From JBLIRR01 sp049472395 (GTDB lineage: Bacteria > SZUA-182 > DTGQ01 > JBLIRR01): a stretch of 64,000 nucleotides of DNA. The position numbers and the translations under genes are program-made. The first letter of the stretch is position 1, and every line of letters begins with the position of its first letter. Below, piece by piece: positions 62,695 through 64,000 of this stretch. Location of the stretch: the NCBI GenBank assembly GCA_049472395.1, contig JBLIRR010000001.1:62001-126000 (forward strand), given 5' to 3'. The notes under the pieces are model-generated. The model did not search any database and was not told the DNA's origin. It was given only the letters and a program-made list of their open reading frames with translations.

Positions 62695-62720
62695 AAAAAA
62701 AAACGGGGTCAAACCCCCCG
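62695..62720 (-). terminator. terminator-like hairpin in the leader of the kinase gene
   Basis: Minus-strand CGGGG (62720-62716) and CCCCG (62708-62704) with a 7-nt loop, followed by nine T residues (62703-62695). It has the form of an intrinsic terminator. It lies downstream of the sigma-54 promoter and upstream of the chosen kinase start, so it may be an attenuator, or it may end read-through from the FmdE-like gene. Confidence 0.6.
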
Positions 62721-62763
62721 CTCTTTATATTTTTTAATTTTTTTATTCACTTACCTTAGAGAA

Positions 62764-62779
62764 AGCAAGCTTCATACCA
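62764..62779 (-). promoter_or_regulatory. sigma-54 promoter of the histidine kinase-regulator operon
   Basis: Minus strand TGGTATGAAGCTTGCT from 62779 to 62764. GG and GC are 10 nt apart and TTGCT fits the -12 element. It lies about 105 nt before ATG 62658 and about 80-135 nt downstream of two palindromes. Confidence 0.65.
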
Positions 62780-62855
62780 ATTTTTATTAAGCACATTAAT
62801 GCTTTGTAAACAAAGAAGATATATAAATATTCCCTTTCGTTCTATAATCATCTCA

Positions 62856-62912
62856 CGACAATTTTGTCGAAACTTAACTCTTTTTCTTTTGTCTATTCGA
62901 CAAAAATGTCGA
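62856..62912. promoter_or_regulatory. two CGACA-N4-TGTCG palindromes (candidate activator sites)
   Basis: CGACAATTTTGTCG (62856-62869) and CGACAAAAATGTCG (62898-62911). They share arms and spacer length, and their centres are 42 bp apart (four helical turns). They lie 78 to 134 bp upstream of a sigma-54 -24 box, the range typical of NtrC-type enhancer sites. The second also has T/A outer pairs that extend its arms to 6 bp. Confidence 0.6.
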
Positions 62913-62919
62913 CTAATTT

Positions 62920-63321
62920 TTAAAAATGAAACAATTCTTCCTCTTTTAAAGAAAAAAGGTAGTCTACCCCCTTCTTCCTAAACTCGAGCAAGGGATATTG
63001 GCTGTGAAATTCATTTATTTTTGCACGTACACTATCAAGAAGCCTTATTCTATATTTTCTATGGTCAAAAGAGGCTTCTATGGCACATTCACCTGTATCC
63101 TTGACCGTGAGATGAGACATCTGTCCAAATACTGATTGTACTCCATCTCGAATACAGACAGATTTACCTTCAAGGACGAGAGTATAATCTTCTCCCTCTT
63201 CGGCATGAATCACATCCTTTAATTTTAGGGCTAAAGACACCCCGTAAAAAAGACTCGGACAAATATGTCCATGAATTTTTCCTGCGTTTTCTAATGCTTC
63301 TTTCAATCTTTCCATACCCAT
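62920..63321 (-). CDS. FmdE-family protein
   Basis: 133 residues from ATG 63321 (AAGGA upstream; other in-frame ATGs at 63333, 63336 and 63315). The FmdE motif GKIHGHICPSLFYGVSLALK is near the start; the usual CPG is CPS. FmdE domains were first seen in formylmethanofuran dehydrogenase subunit E and occur in many anaerobes as metal- or molybdate-related proteins; the function here is unknown. The usual C-terminal zinc ribbon is absent. It lies between tamB and the kinase operon, 19 nt after the tamB stop. Confidence 0.8.
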   Translation of the reverse strand: MGMERLKEALENAGKIHGHICPSLFYGVSLALKLKDVIHAEEGEDYTLVLEGKSVCIRDGVQSVFGQMSHLTVKDTGECAIEASFDHRKYRIRLLDSVRAKINEFHSQYPLLEFRKKGVDYLFSLKEEELFHF

Positions 63322-63340
63322 GTCTTCCTTCATCATTACA

Positions 63341-64000
63341 TTAAAAATCAAAACCAAAATTTAAATCAAATGTATAGACCCCTTCATCATCTTGAGAATT
63401 GATAATAGTGAGATGATCCGTAATTGTATATTCTGCTTCTGTTATTTTATATTCATCATCACCTATGTTTTCTGAATATTTGATGGTTAAATTAGGCGAT
63501 AGTTGTTTCCCCAGCGTAACTTTCTCAACCGCCCCCCCCTCTTCCTGAAGTTTAAGATTGAAGATATCAAGACGAAATAAATTTTGAGAAAAAATATTCC
63601 ATTTTAATATATCAAATCCATTATAATGGGATATTTCTCTTCCTAACACGTTATCAATAAGCAAACCGGTAGTTTCGCCTATTTTAGACACAATATCGTG
63701 TCTTTCGCGATAGGTTGTAGGTCCTTCACCTATCACAAACCCAAAAAATAACATATTCACTATTTCGCTCTGGGATAAATAAGGGCTTGCGCTAAATTGA
63801 AATTTGGGGCTATCTATAGGACCTAATATTGATAATCTTATTCGGTACTCATTAATATCCTTAAGGGCTAAAGCATTAACCGTTGGCTTTGTTTGAGAGT
63901 GAGCAGGGAATATGATCTTACCTGAGGCAAGAGAAAATTTATGCCCGCCAATATATATATCGCCTTCAAGCGCCTTGATGCTCCCTGTTACTGATGGCTC
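63341..64000 (-). CDS. tamB: TamB-family (DUF490) translocation/assembly protein, 3' end only
   Basis: An uninterrupted minus-strand frame runs from the right window edge to a stop at 63341 (219 residues seen, no start). TamB C-terminal patterns are clear: IKALEGDIYIGGHKFSLASG, ALKDINEYRIRLSILGPIDS, QFSASPYLSQSEIVNMLFFG, and a final beta-rich FDLNFGFDF ending in Phe. TamB bridges the inner and outer membranes and helps lipid transport or outer-membrane protein assembly. The start lies outside the window; an internal ATG near 63760 is not a real start. Confidence 0.88.
   Translation of the reverse strand, partial: EPSVTGSIKALEGDIYIGGHKFSLASGKIIFPAHSQTKPTVNALALKDINEYRIRLSILGPIDSPKFQFSASPYLSQSEIVNMLFFGFVIGEGPTTYRERHDIVSKIGETTGLLIDNVLGREISHYNGFDILKWNIFSQNLFRLDIFNLKLQEEGGAVEKVTLGKQLSPNLTIKYSENIGDDEYKITEAEYTITDHLTIINSQDDEGVYTFDLNFGFDF

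Noticed and set aside
60946..62712. Histidine kinase starting at TTG 62712
   Set aside because: The extra 18 residues would be read across a terminator-like hairpin and lack a ribosome-binding site; ATG 62658 has one.
1..64000. CRISPR array, rRNA, prophage or insertion sequence with transposase
   Set aside because: No regularly spaced repeats, rRNA motifs, phage structural genes or transposase frames were seen.

Overview
The window comes from a Gram-negative, probably anaerobic bacterium of moderately low G+C content (about 40 % by eye). An outer membrane is shown by Tol-Pal, a full type II secretion system (T2SS), several lipoproteins and the TamB C-terminus. Anaerobic or alternative metabolism is suggested by AhbC (siroheme-dependent heme route), a K+-dependent membrane pyrophosphatase, an FmdE-like protein and strong use of sigma-54. 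RemA/YicC/Gmk, EF-P with EpmA, and many Ser/Thr-kinase and HEAT-repeat genes fit a deltaproteobacterium-like lineage or an uncultured candidate phylum. The sequence alone does not let me name the taxon.

Layout. 1-20.9 kb is housekeeping: prs (cut by the window edge)-rplY-pth-hppA on the plus strand; yicC-remA-gmk-mnmA on the minus strand; a divergent oligopeptide ABC operon with a fused OppD-OppF ATPase; tilS-ftsH-folP-pdxJ on the minus strand; a Pro/Ala/Val/Thr-rich secreted protein with a strong terminator; and thrC. 21.1-32.2 kb is accessory: tRNA-Gly(CCC); a decayed, frameshifted pspA relic; two paralogous membrane Ser/Thr kinases with zinc ribbons, co-transcribed with a repeat lipoprotein; a giant HEAT-repeat protein split by one frameshift; a nested palindromic repeat element; and a small Cys-rich exported protein.

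32.4-37.9 kb is an envelope-stress locus. A PspF-type sigma-54 activator precedes a -24/-12 promoter, followed by pspA, an unrecognised winged-helix/zinc-ribbon/membrane protein, two SPFH-domain proteins and a PilZ (c-di-GMP) protein. 37.9-40.6 kb is a BtuFCD-type transporter. 40.6-45.8 kb (minus) runs tolA-tolB-pal-cpoB-efp-epmA. 45.9-47.6 kb (plus) holds a MoaE-like protein and AhbC. 47.5-59.3 kb (minus) is a complete T2SS operon in the order E-F-G-H-I-J-K-L-M-C-D, without a prepilin peptidase. Upstream lie an NtrC-type two-component system, an FmdE-like gene and the 3' end of tamB.

Regulation is the main point of interest. Good sigma-54 promoters (GG-N10-GC) precede pspA, the T2SS operon and the histidine kinase/NtrC operon. 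The last also has two matching CGACA-N4-TGTCG palindromes whose centres are 42 bp apart, as expected for activator sites. This suggests an autoregulated two-component system that may also drive T2SS expression. Comparing sigma-54 promoters and operators by eye is inference; protein family calls rest on recognised motifs.
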